A DNA stretch of 64,000 nt, from assembly GCA_009599575.1 (NCBI GenBank), contig VWND01000003.1, positions 1,068,001 to 1,132,000 of the forward strand. Reading direction: 5' to 3'. The position numbers and the translations under genes are program-made. This DNA is from Blumeriella jaapii (taxonomy: Eukaryota > Ascomycota > Leotiomycetes > Helotiales > Drepanopezizaceae). This document shows, one piece after another, positions 22,283-34,757 of the stretch; the stretch's first letter is position 1, and each line of letters starts with the position of its first letter. The notes under the pieces were generated by a model. It was not told where the DNA came from. It saw nothing but the letters and a program-made list of their open reading frames with translations, and made no database searches.

Positions 22283-25200
22283 TAGCGATTTTACCTGCGA
22301 TTTTCTAATTTCGCAGCGAACGCTCAAATACGAACTAACAAATAGCTTCGAAACGCTTTTCGCGACAAAATACCGAAGCGTTTATAAAAAAAGCTGCATT
22401 TGGAATAAGCGCGTATAACGACTTTTAAAAACTGGCTTACCGCCGTTTGTTAAAAAAAACAAAATCAGTTGGCTAAATAAATTTTATACGCGAATCGTTT
22501 TTTTACCAAATCTACCATTTATTAAAATGATAAATCCTTAATCAAAGCGTACTACGAGTCAAATCGTACGTACGAAAATCGTTCAAATGCTTTATAAGCT
22601 TTTTCTCAGCCTTTTGTTTTTTTTTTCTTCCACGCCAAAACGCCTTTTTTAGCGTTTTTTCTTTTCGATCGGACCAACGATAACGCTCGTTTTTTATTTT
22701 ATATCAGAAAGTTTAAAAAAGCTAATCTGCACGACTTTTTACGAGCCGATCCTCGGTTTTACTTAAAAGCCCTTTTAGGCTGGTAAATATAAACGAAATC
22801 GAACCGGCCGAAAATTCGTTTTTTAATAATAATAATAAAAACGAAAACTTTTTTTTAAACGATTTTCAAAACGCATACGAGAAAGTTGAAAACTCTCCCG
22901 CCAGTCGAAAAAACGCTCAGGCCTAAGCAAAGCCTTTTTCTTAGGCGTATTGCGCGATATACGTTATTTTAATATTCGAAAGCTTTTTGATGGCGATTTA
23001 TTAATAATCTTCGTTACATTTATCAAAAATAGCTTTTCGTACAAAATAAAAGCGCTCGCCGATTTTAGAGCGAACGGTTATGCGTTAATCGATTCGGCGC
23101 TGATTAAATCCTTTTTTTTTTTTTAAAAACTTTTGATTTAATCTTTTCCGGCTTTTTTTTTTATAAAAAAATATAATAAAATTCGTGGCTATTTAATTAT
23201 ATATTTTACGTTTTTTAACTTTATTATTAACAATCGAATATAATCGTTTATTTTTTTTTTAATTATTAATTTTGGAAATTATAGTATGATTTTAAAAAAA
23301 GCTTGGTTGGCCGAATATTAAGTTTTATTAAACTGTAATAAACGCAAGCTTTATTGGCCGAAATTTTATTTTTCTACAGTTTTTTACGCTCGTTGTATTA
23401 AAATTTTTTATTTGTATTTCCGAAAGATTCAATCTCGCTATCAAAACGACGCTGTAAAACGTAACAAAAATCTTGATTAATTATAGCAGACTTACGACGT
23501 TATTCGAAGCGAAAAAAAGTCGAATTTCATTCGCGATGCCAATTTCGATAGCGACGCTAATAAAATAATACAAAAAATCATACTACCACTTTCCCAGGCT
23601 GCCGATCTTTCTTTTATTATTTTTTCTTTTTCTTTTTTTTTTTCGTTAAAACAGCTTTCTTGTTTTACGAAAAATAATTACACTAAAGACCGAAGAAAAG
23701 CTTTCGCCGCGATGGCCTTTCAATTTAATATAATCGATAGTTTAAATAAGCCGCTTTTTAAATCTTTCAAACGACCAGTTCGAAAACGAATCTCTTAATT
23801 TACTGCTTATTCAATTTCCATCTGCCAAATTATTACATATACTTTTAAGCTGATCTTCAGAAAAAAAGCAATTGAAATATTTTCAACCTTTTTATACGAA
23901 ATCGATAAAATATTAAACGACCTTACGTACAACACTTTTTTTAAAACCCAATTTTATAGTTTTTTCGAACGATTCAAAACCAACGAAATATCGATTTCGA
24001 TCTTTTTAACCAGCTTAGCAGAGCTAACTTCGAATAAACCTTTTTTCGAATCTTTTTTTCCGGAATACAAAAACTTCGAATACGTGTTTTTTAAAACCGC
24101 TAATAACGAGCTAGTTTTTCACCGGCCTTACGATTATAAAATCGAGCTTATTATAAATAAAAAAAAGCTGAAATACACTTTTTTATATAAAATATCGATT
24201 TCAAAGCTCGAAATTATTAAAACCTATTTGCAAAATAATTTTAACAAAAGCTTTATCGAATTTTTTACCGCTTTTTTCGCTGTTTTAATATTTTTCGTTA
24301 AAAAACCCGACGATTTATTATATTTTTGTATCGATTATCGAACTTTTAATAACGTTATTCGTAAAAATCGCTACTTTTTTTTTTTTATCGATAAAACTTT
24401 TGTTCGTTTTTCGAAAACGCGAATTTTTACGAAGCTCGATATTCGTCAAGCTTTTTATAAAATTCGAATGGATCCCGCCAATAAAAAACTAACGACGTTT
24501 CGTACGCGTTACGGCGCTTATAAATATAAAATGCTACTTTTTGGCTTTATTAATAAATCCGCAATTTACCAACGCTATATAAACGACGTTTTTTTCGATT
24601 ATTTAAACGATTTTTGTATTATATACCTGGATAATATTTTTATTTATTTGTTCGACTTTTTGAAATACGCTATATACGTTCGCAAAGTGTTTTAAAAGCT
24701 CGCTGACGCTGGATTATAAATCGATATTCGAAAGTCTGAATTCAACGTTATTCGGACCCGTTATTTAAGCTTTATTATCTCGACTAAAAGTCTAGAAGTA
24801 GATTCAAAAAAGGTTTTTGTAATCGCTTATTAAAAGCCTTTTATTATTATAAAAAATATACAAAGCTTTTTTGGTTTTTGTAATTTTTACCGACGTTTTA
24901 TTCGAAATTACGATATAATTGCAAAGCTTTTAATTTATTTAATTAAAGCTAACGTTTCTTTTAATTTCATTTTTAAATGTCAGAAGAATTTCGACTTTTT
25001 TACACTAACTTTTATTATTATATCAGTTTTATAATATTACAAGCAAAACCTTTTTTATATATTAGAAACTGACGCTTCCGACGGCGTAGTGGCTTTTATG
25101 CTTTCGCAATTTTATAATAACGATTGGCTTCCAGTCGCTTATTTTAGCAAAACTATAGTTTCTGCGGAGCTACGTCGTATACGATAAAAAAATGCTCGCA

Positions 25201-27193
25201 ATCGTAAAATCTTTAGGTAATTTTCGTATTAAATTAGCTGGCTCAGTTTATTAAATTAAAATAATTATTAATCACAAAGCTTTAAAGTATTTTATAACTT
25301 TCAAATCCTTAAACGCTCGATAAGCACGCTGGGCCGAGCTTTTCGCCGATTACAACTTTTTTATTACGTACAAACCAAATAAACACAATTTTTTGGCCGA
25401 CGCATTAACACGTCGTACGAGCGAATTCGATCGCTAAAACTCTTTTAAACGCATCCAGCGTTTGCAAATCTTTTTTCGAGCAAATCAGATCGATTATCGC
25501 TTTTTAATTAAAGAATTTCGATTTTTTACGATCTTCGAAATAGCTGTTTTTATCGTTGAAATAGCTGATTTTTTTTTCGCATTTCGTATCGTTGACCAAA
25601 TTTTCCACGCTAATCGTATAGCTAGCAGCCTGATAGCCTTTCGAAAAAAAGCTGTACGAAACGCTACGAAAAGAAACGACGATAATAATATTTCGTTTTC
25701 GTATATATTTAAACGCGATCTGCTGTTATATTACGGTCGCTTAATAATATCAAACGTCGATTATTTTCGTTTGGCTTTTGTACGAAAAATACACGATTAG
25801 ATTTCCACCGCTTATTTCAGCGCTCGCAAAACTACGCAATTGCTTTCGGACCAATATTATTGGCGAAGTATAACAGCTTTTGTAAAACAATACTGTCGCA
25901 ATTGCTACGTTTATCGAAAGAGTTTTATTTCAAAAGATAAGCGCTCCGGCCTTTTTCAGCTTTTTTCTGTTTCTAACCATTTTTAAAAATACGTTATAAT
26001 AAACTTTTGCAATTTTAATAAAAACAAATACGATTACGATAACGTATTCGTAATAATAAATCGCTTTTTCAAGCAAGCTATTTCGATTTTTTATTATAAA
26101 AATATCGACGCTCGAAATCTCGCTATTATATATATTTTACGTATATAAGTATTTTGGCCTTTTAAAAAATATTATTAACGATCGTGGCTTTTAGTATTAA
26201 TTTATCTTCTGATCTGAATTAAACAAAATACTCGGTACGCAACTAAAGCTTTCGACAGCCGCTTATTTTAAAACCGATAATCAGACCGAAATTTACAATT
26301 AATACTTGCAAAAACGCTTTCGACCTTTCGTAAACTTTTATTAAAACGATTAAAGCGAATTTTTTTTAATAATAAATTTCGCTTAAATAATTCTTTTTTA
26401 CGAAAGTTTAAATGGCCTTTCACCTTTTGAAATTGTATACGGTTATACTTCCTATATTAATTAAAACTGGAAATTCGATACTTTTTTTTTTTTTAATTTT
26501 TTATATAAGCTAAACGAAAACGAAGCTCGTGCGTACGTTCGCCGCTATTACGACGCCTAAAACTTCGCTAAATCGCATTTTTAACAAATTTACGATAAAA
26601 TAAAAAAAAGTACGAATAAATCCCGCCGCGCGATCGATTTTAACGTTAGCGATTACGTTTGGTTCGATATGCGTTTATTTTCGACTTTTCGGCCTTTTCG
26701 CAAGCTCGACAATTTTATAAACGGCCTTTTTAAAATTATAGCCAAAATTTTCGACAACGCTTTTAAGCTAAACTTTTTTAATATTATAAACGTACACCCA
26801 GTTTTTCACGCTAATCGACTGCGTAAAACAGCTAACGACGCGTTTTCAAATCAGATTAACTTAGCTTCTGAACTTATTAATATAACTGGTAAGCTTAAAT
26901 ACGAAATCGAAAAATTAATCGCTTATCGAATGCAGCGGAAAACCTTTTAGTATAAAACTTTTTAAATAAGCTTAAATAAAAATCTTACGTAATACTCCGC
27001 GTTTAATTTCATATATGCTTTCCTAAAAGTGCGCGATTTTCATTTGACGCATAAAAAGCTTTCCGGTCTTTTTGCAAAACTTGTAAACTGGCTAAAAGCG
27101 TATTCCGAAGGTTTGAATTCGTACGATCATTTGGATAATAACGTATTAATAAATAAAAGCTCGAAAACGCGCTTTTTTCGAACGAAGGAATAA
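22283..27193 (+). pseudogene. C-1 gag-pol remnant
   Basis: The right half of C-1, resuming right after the ATTTT duplication. It holds gag (to about 22.95 kb), RT (24.08-24.9 kb, catalytic box YLDN), RNase H (about 24.9-25.4 kb), integrase (about 25.8-26.7 kb) and a chromodomain-like end near 26.9-27.1 kb. The longest open stretch, 24084-24695, covers most of RT, so this copy is less damaged than C-2. Stops still break it. Confidence 0.85.
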
Positions 27194-27459
27194 TATAACG
27201 ATTCACTCTTTTAGCCCCTCGTATCATCCCAGCAACTACGTATAATTGCAAGCTTTTTGGTCTTCTAGTGGGTCTCTTATTAATTATGGAAATTATTTAT
27301 ATATATAAAGCTCTTTCTTTTTAGCAACTTCTGCCTTTTGCAATTGTTAATTCTAAATGAATATCTTTGTTACAAAACCAAAGGCTCGTTTCTCACATTA
27401 TATGAATACGGCGACCAGTTGACTGATCTCCCAGCCCTTCGACTGATTAGATCGTTACA
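27194..27459 (+). repeat. 3' LTR of C-1
   Basis: Starts TATAACGATT (RIP form of TGTGACG) and ends GTTACA. It is 266 bp and is followed by the CGCTC duplication. Confidence 0.88.
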
Positions 27460-27584
27460 CGCTCGGCCTTTTTGAATTAAATCTTTTTTGGTTAAACGCC
27501 TGGCGAAAACTCAATCTTCTGATTTTACGCTTTGTAATTATGGCAATTATAATTTGCTGCTTTTTATTAAAAATAATAAAAAAA

Positions 27585-27930
27585 TAGCTGTACGTACATT
27601 GGCCTGAGCCATAAAATATCGAAACCGTAAATCATATAGCAATATTATATCAATTTAATTAATTTACCAAAAAACAAATTTTTTAATATATTATTCAAAT
27701 ATCTGAACGCAATTTTATTTTATTTAATTTTTTTAAAAAACACAAAAACTTTTTTAATAGCTGTACGTACATTGGCCTGAGCCATAAAATATCGAAACCG
27801 TAAATTATATAGCAATATTATATCAATTTAATTAATTTACCAAAAAACAAATTTTTTAATATATTATTCAAATATCTGAACGCAATTTTATTTTATTTAA
27901 TTTTTTTAAAAAACACAAAAACTTTTTTAA
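27585..27930. repeat. Tandem duplication of 173 bp in the A-1 leader
   Basis: Two adjacent copies, 27585-27757 and 27758-27930, are almost identical; one C/T difference is visible. Other A copies have this segment only once. The junction lies in TTTTTTAATAGCT, which could have allowed slippage. The copies share RIP changes, so the duplication is probably younger than most of the RIP. Confidence 0.85.
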
Positions 27931-28066
27931 TAGCTTTTTTATTAAAAACGATTTCTTTTATACTGAAAACCCTTAATCTGCAACTCCAGAAAACATTTAT
28001 TTATTTAATTCAAATCCTACCAATATTTTCGCTAATATTATAAACAACAACGCTTTTCGTTTTTTT

Positions 28067-28814
28067 ATGCGAGGCCGCATGCCCTTTCTTAGTTTCCCTG
28101 ATGCATTTTTATTTAATAGCGCCAACGTTACCGATTTTATCGAAAAATATAAAAAAACTTATAAAAATTTCGGAATTTCTGAAATTAAAACATTCGATAA
28201 ACTTTCTCGCTATTATAACCCAATTATTAAAAATATTATTAAATCGATAAATAAATAAAAGATTATTAAAGCTCGAAACTGGCGTAAGCTAATTAAAGCT
28301 TTAAAATCGGAATTCCGAAACTACGATCGCTAGCAAATTTGCGATATTATCGCTTTTTTTAAACAGTTTATTAAAATAATTCGCTAAGCCAAAAAGCTTA
28401 AAGCTTATTATTGTATTTATATAAAAGTTTCTAACGTCTTCGTTAATAAAAAAGTTTTAAGCGGAATTAAACAAAAAAGATTATTTTTATTTAGTTTTCC
28501 AACCAGTATTCGCAATAAAACTATTAAATATTTTAGAGTTAATAAACAAAACTCTGAAACTTTCGATTAATATTTCAAATTTATAAAATTCGTTTTTAAA
28601 CAAAACCAAAGCGAGCGTATTATTAAAGCCATAAACTAAAAGAAATCTTTCTTTCCTATTTATAAAAAAAACGTAAAAGCTTTAATACAAAAATATGCCC
28701 AGCTATTAAAAATTACCGAAATCGCTAAGAAACAATCAGTTATTATATTATTTAATCGTTTTGCAAAATCTATTAGTTAAATAAAGCTTAACAGAAATAT
28801 CGAAATCTTCGTAT
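28067..28814 (+). pseudogene. A-1 gag remnant, cut by A-2
   Basis: Starts MRGRMPFLSFPDAFLFN, then NVTDFIEKYKKTYKNFG. The first stop, at 28256, stands in place of Trp as read in the copy near 54420. The frame continues with stops until the A-2 LTR. It is homologous to the starts at 29848, 49207, 54232 and 62998. This is the capsid-like N-terminal part of a Ty3/gypsy Gag, judged by position. Confidence 0.75.
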
Positions 28815-29078
28815 TATAAAACGGTAATACTTTGTATTGATAGGAGTTGGTAGTTTTAGCTATGGTCGAGGCATGGACCCCTCCGAGACCCCCTGCCACT
28901 GACTACTTTCAACAGGTATAAAAGCAAAGCATTCCCTTAAATAATATTATAGGCACGCAGTTTAATTTATATTTTTAATTTTTTTTTTTTTTTTTTCAAT
29001 CTTTCCTAGGGATTTCCTAGATTATCTTACCTATTAATATATGGCCGTATCAATCTGGTTTTCCTATCTACTTTTATA
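28815..29078 (+). repeat. 5' LTR of A-2
   Basis: Starts TATAAAACGG (RIP form of TGTAAAACGG) and ends CTTTTATA. It is 264 bp, with the TATAAAAG motif near 28917. Confidence 0.87.
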
Positions 29079-29847
29079 TTTAATAACTTACGCAAAAATT
29101 CAAACTTCGGTATTTCGTTTTTATATATTCGCCGATGCATTTCTTAAATTTATAATCAAAATCGATTTCGATATTTCGCTACTACGGTTTAAAAAACCTT
29201 TTATATAATATTATTCGCAATTGTATTATATAAAAGACTTTTAATAACTTTTTTTATTTTGCGTATAATTATTAAATTACAAAAATATAATATATTTTAA
29301 AAACGTTTGAAATTACGGTCAGGCAATTCTGAACCGTGCGAAATTTAAAATTCGAAAGTCACTTTTTTGATCAAAAATAACAAATCGAATATTAATTCGT
29401 ACGCTTCGACCGCTGCGCTCGGCCTTTCTGAATTAAATCTTTTTTGATTAAAAGCCTGTCGAAAACTCAACCTTTTGATTTTGCATTTTATAATTATAAC
29501 AATTACAATTTGCGGCTTTTTATTAAAAATAGTAAAAAATGGCTATACGTGCAATAGCCTAAGCCACGGAATATCGAAACCGTAGATTATACAGCAATAT
29601 TATATTAATCCAATTAACTTATTTAAAAACAAGTTTTTTAATATATTATTTAAATATTTAAACGCAATTTTATTTTATTTAACTCTTTCAAAAAATACAA
29701 AAATCTTTTTAATAGCTTTTTTTTAAAAACGATTTTTTTTATACTAAAAACCTTTAATCCGCAATTCCAGAAAACATTTATTTATTTAATTCAAATCCTA
29801 CTAACACTTTTATTAATATTATAAACAACGACGCTTTTCGTTTTTTT

Positions 29848-30690
29848 ATGCGAGGCCGCATGCTTTTTTCTAGCTTTTTTAATGCATCCTCGTTTAATAG
29901 CGCCAACGTTACCGATTTCATCGAAAAATATAAAAAAACTTATAAAAATTTCGGAATTTTTAAAACTGAAATATTCGATAAATTCCTTCGCTATTATAAC
30001 CTAATTATCAAAAATATTATTAAATCGATAAATAAATAAAAGGCTATTAAAACTCGAAATTGGCGTAAGCTAATTAAAACTTTGAAATCGGAATTTCGGA
30101 ACCACGATCGTTAGCAAATTCGCGATACTATCGCTTTTTTTAAATAATTTGTTATAATAATTCGCTAAATCAAAAAACTTAAGATTTATTATCGTATTTA
30201 TACGAAAGTTTTTAACGTTTTCGTTAATAAAAAGATTTTAAGCGAAATTAAACAGAAAAAATTGTTTTTACTTGGCTTTTCAATTAGCATTCGCAACAAA
30301 ACCATTAAATATTTTAAAATTAATAAACAAGATTTTAAAATCTTCGATTAATATTTCAAATTTATAAAATTCGTTTTCAAACAAAATTAAAACGAACGTA
30401 TTATTAAAGCTATAAACTAAAAAAATCTCCTTTTTTTATTTACAAAAAAAACGTAGAAGCTCTAATGCAGAAATATGCCTAGTTATTAAAAATTACCGAA
30501 ATCGCCAAAAAACAATCTGTTATTATATTATTTAATCGTTCTGCAAAGCTTATTAGCTTGGAAAAGCTTAATAAAAATATCGAAATTTTCGTATTAAAAT
30601 TTACCGATATTAAGATTTAAGAATTGCAAAGCAAAATCGAAAGTTTTATGCAATAGCAAAAAAAACTTTTTTACGTTAATTCGGATAATA
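29848..30690 (+). pseudogene. A-2 gag remnant
   Basis: Starts MRGRMLFSSFFNASSFN and aligns with the A-1 gag. It reads through several RIP stops to about 30.69 kb. It has no readable zinc knuckle. Confidence 0.75.
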
Positions 30691-33194
30691 AAAACGATTA
30701 AAATAGCTTTTATAATAAAATTTTTTTTTTAAAATGCGCGAAGCGATTAGCTTCGCTAAGCTACCGTAAAAGTAATAGCTATCCAATAGCAAATTTTTCG
30801 TGCTAGCGATCAGGATTAACGAAATATTAATTATAATAACGATTATTAAAAAAGAAAAAAAATTAATACGGAAATCAAAATCGCGGCTATTAAAATAATA
30901 AAAGTAATTATTAAAACAAATTTCGTGGCTTTAAATGCGGATTTTATAATAATAAAAAAATTTATTGCGAAAAATCTTATATTCGCTTAGAATACAAAGT
31001 ATTTAATTTTTGTATAAATAATAAAATTTATTATATTAACAAATATAAAACAATCTGTTTCGGATTAATAAAAGCAGGAATAAGCCCTTTTAATAAAGCT
31101 GAAAATCAGAGCTAATTAAATATTATTCGCTTGAAAATAAAAGATACGAAATAAAACGATTGCTTGAAAAACAGAAAAAATGCGAAAAAGATTTTTATTA
31201 ATAAAAAAAAAAATTTCAAAAAGCGTATTAATCAAAGAAAAAACCTTTACCTTAAGCGTAAATAAAATTTAAATATATAAATAAAAGACAAATATATATA
31301 TTATTAATGCAATTATCGCATTTGCAAATATTATAATTATATAATTAAACCAGCGAATCACAAAAAAGCAAAATGCTTTTGTTTTATTCGCTAAATTAAT
31401 TAATTTAAAAAAAAACGTTAAAATCGAAAAAAAAAAAGATTTTGAAATTCGAAAAAAAACCGATAAAATTATCAAAAAAACGCTTATAATAAAATAAATA
31501 AATAACGATATAAAAAATATCGACACCGATATTTCGATTTAAATTATTCAGAAAATACCAGCTTTTAAACGCCTATTATTAATGCGAAGCGAAAAATAAA
31601 TCGATAAATATATCAGTTCCGAAGCCGTCGACGAAATTATTAAAAAAATTATAAAATAAAAAATTAAATTAAAATTTAGCGATTTATTTAATATAAAAAA
31701 AAATTCGATAAAGTTATTAATAAACAAATTCTTATATTAAAAAAAAACGAGAAAATTAAAATTATCCGAAAAAAAAAAACGATTTTAAATTAAAAAAAAA
31801 TCAAAAAGAAATTTATAATACCGCGGTTAATTTAGCAAATAAAAAAAAATCCTCGGAAAAAATCAGCCTTTTAGCTTTTATCATACAAACTTAAAAATTA
31901 AAACGACGAAACTGCTTTTACACGGCTATAAAAACGCTAAAAATAAAAATAATATTTAAAAAAAGTACGACCGTTTTCGTTTTATTCGATAATAAAACCG
32001 AAATCAATTGCATAAACCAAAAAACAGCCGAAGCTAATAAAGTTTCGATTATCACCGATAAACGAATAATTTATATTACCGTTAATAAAAACATTATTAA
32101 ATTTAATAAAATTGTACGAAATATTAAAATCGACGTTAAAAGTATTATTATTTATAAAAGCCTTTTAATAATAAAAAAATGCTTTTATTTTATTATTTTT
32201 AAAATGCTTTGGATTTTGAAAAGTCTTATTAGCTTTAAATACATCGAAAACGACCAAATAAAAACTTTTTTCTAAAATTAAAACCGATTTTTTTAAAATT
32301 AAATTACCGTCGCCGGCGATAAAGTTTTTTTAATCGACGTTTTATCGGAAAACGAATAGCCGGCTTTAGTTTTAGGACAAACGCTAAGCTATAACAAAAC
32401 TTAGAAAATATTCGGCTAAAAGCATTTACGTCGCTAATCGAAATAGCACCGCGAATAAAATTAGCTAATATTAATATTTTTGATTATTAATTCGGAAATA
32501 AAAATTCCGAAGATTTTGTTTTTATATTAAACAAACCCGATTTATATATTTTATTTTTTTATATTAATGTCAGCATTTTTTATAAGCGCAAAGCTAATAA
32601 AATACGATTCGTAAATCTTAGCGAATCCGGTGAAAATATTTCCGGAAAAATAAACGATTAATTTAAAAAAAATAAAATAATAAAATTATTTCAATCAGTT
32701 ATTAGCGAATTCGAAAAGCTTATTACCGGCCGATTTTCCAGTATATTATTTAATAGCCGATTTACAAAAAACGATTTAATAATTTAGCAATCGAAATTTA
32801 ATTTTTGCTAAAAAAAAAAGAAATTTTATACGAGGTTTTACGCAACCGGAAAAAAGCTATAGCTTTCGATTTTACCGAAATAAGCCAATTCAGCTTTAAC
32901 ATTACGTTTTATATCGATATTAAAATCGTGTTTTACGAAGCCTGGCAAAAAAAAACTTTTTTAATTTTTAAAATATTTCAAAATAAAATAATCGAAATAT
33001 TAAAAAACCGAATTAAGCAAAAAATATTCGAATTTTGCTACGGCTTATACAAAAACAAATAGTTTATTATTGCGAAAAAAAAAAAAAACTTATAAACTTA
33101 TTATTATGATCGTCGAAATAAATAAAATAACGATATAAAACGCTAATATATTATTTAACGTCGATTAATTTTTAAACGAATTCGCGGAATTAAC

Positions 33195-33487
33195 TGTGAC
33201 GATTCACTCTTTTGCCACCTCGCGTGTCACCCCAGCAACTACGTATAGCTGCAAGCTCCCCAGCAACTACGTATAGCTGCAAGCTCCCTGGTCTCCTGGT
33301 GGGTCTCCCATCAACTGTGGAGACTATCATGTATATAAGGCTCTCTCCCCTAGCAACCTCTGCCTTCTGCAGTTGTTGATTCTAAGTGAATATCTTGTTA
33401 CAGAACCAAAGGCTCGTTTCTCATACCATGTGAACACGGCGACCAGTTGACTGATCTCCCAGCCCTCCGACTGATTAGATCGTCACA
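33195..33487 (+). repeat. Solo LTR of family C, not RIP-changed (C-3)
   Basis: A 293-bp LTR, TGTGACG...GTCACA, flanked by a perfect 5-bp duplication TTAAC (33190-33194 and 33488-33492). It is GC-balanced amid AT-rich DNA. It carries a 28-bp tandem duplication (33230-33257 and 33258-33285) absent from other C LTRs, plus a TATATAAGG promoter motif near 33332. Confidence 0.93.
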
Positions 33488-34662
33488 TTAACAATCGCTT
33501 TTTTTTTGATTTGTTTTCCGGCTACGATTATTTAATATTTAATTTACGATTTCGAAATATAACGGCAATTTAAATACTAATCGGTCTGCTGCGTATAACG
33601 AAAATACTTATAAAAACTATTAATTTAATCGCTTAATTCGTAAAAGTCGTATATAAAATTCTTATAATTTGTATTTTCGATATTGTTTTTTTTTACGTTA
33701 ACGACGTCGGAATAAAAAACCTTAAATTATATTATAATAATAAAAAAATCTTTTTTAAAATTCGACGTTATATAATAAAACGTATTTAAAATATCGATAA
33801 AATTATAATTTGCTTCGAAAAAACCAAAACTATTATTAGCTTTCGATTAAAATTTTGCATATTCGAAATAAATATCGTTAATTATATAATTAACAGCGTT
33901 GGCCGTTATTTTTAACGAAAAAAAATTAAAAAAATTTGCGAATAGAAAAAATATAAAAACATCACCGAAACTAAAGCTTTTGTTAGCGTTGTGATTTATT
34001 ATCGTAATTAAATTAAAAACTTTTTTTAAAAAGTTGCATTTATTTACGCTACGATAAAAAAAAATCGATTTCGTTTAAAAAAAAAAGCAAAGCAAAATTA
34101 TAAAAGTTTTTAAAAACGACTTTTTATCGGTTTTATTTTTTATACAAATCGATTATAGCCCAAACGAAAAAAAAAATTATTTTAATTATCGACGCTAGTA
34201 TTTTCGGTTAAAATATTATATTATAATAAATCGACGAAAATAAAAAACGGCATTTTTTACGATTCGAAAGCGGCTTATAATTTTTCGCAAAAGTACGCTA
34301 CGATATTATTAAACGAAAATATCGAAGCGCTTTTAAAATAATAAAAAAATAAAAAGCGAATTATATAACGTATATTTTGTTTTAAAAATAAACGCAAAAG
34401 TTTTTATCGATTAATTAAATAAAAAAGCTAGTAATTTATCAAAAGCGCTTATTATTAATTAAATAGCTTAAATGCGATTTATAAATTTCGAAATTAAGCA
34501 TATTAAAAAAATAATTAATACAGCGGCAAACGGCTTTTTCAAACGAAAACGTTTTTATCCGTTTGATTTCGTTAAATAAAACGAATAAAATATTAACGAA
34601 TAAATTATTAACGAAATCGGCTGCTTCGTTATTTGCGCTTTAAGTTTTATAAAACCGAAACT

Positions 34663-34757
34663 ATTCGCGTTATTATTTCGGTTGGCATCGCGAATAAAAA
34701 ACATTAATTTTCGGGCCGAAAAAGCATTCGCGTTATTATTTCGGCTAGTATCGCGAA
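34663..34757 (+). repeat. Two 33-bp direct repeats in A-2 pol
   Basis: Units at 34663-34695 and 34725-34757 share ATTCGCGTTATTATTTCGG. Each starts ATTCGCG and ends CGCGAAT, so each is also an inverted repeat. They encode FALLFRL-x-SR twice in the polyprotein. Confidence 0.6.

Larger units (their letters stand above)
8263..27459 (+). mobile_element. Family C Ty3/gypsy element C-1 (hosts C-2)
   Basis: The element is flanked by a 5-bp target duplication, CGCTC (8258-8262 and 27460-27464). LTRs are 8263-8528 and 27194-27459. Its interior is split at 9500/22283 by C-2. Without C-2 it is about 6.4 kb. The right part has RT, RNase H, integrase and a chromodomain-like C-terminus on the + strand, all with stops. 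It sits in the leader of A-1, shown by the same joined sequence in other A copies (for example near 29415). Confidence 0.92.
7654..28814 (+). mobile_element. Family A element A-1 (split by C-1, cut by A-2)
   Basis: A Ty3/gypsy element, by homology with A-2, that starts with a 267-bp LTR. Its own sequence is present as 7654-8262 and 27465-28814. The gap is filled by C-1 with a CGCTC target duplication. Its gag frame is cut at 28814 by the LTR of A-2. The continuation of A-1 after A-2 is not found in the window, so the element is incomplete or rearranged. It is heavily RIP-mutated. Confidence 0.8.

Noticed and set aside
31269..31526. Membrane-protein-like frame on -
   Set aside because: The F/I/S-rich residues come from AT-rich composition antisense to the A-2 interior.
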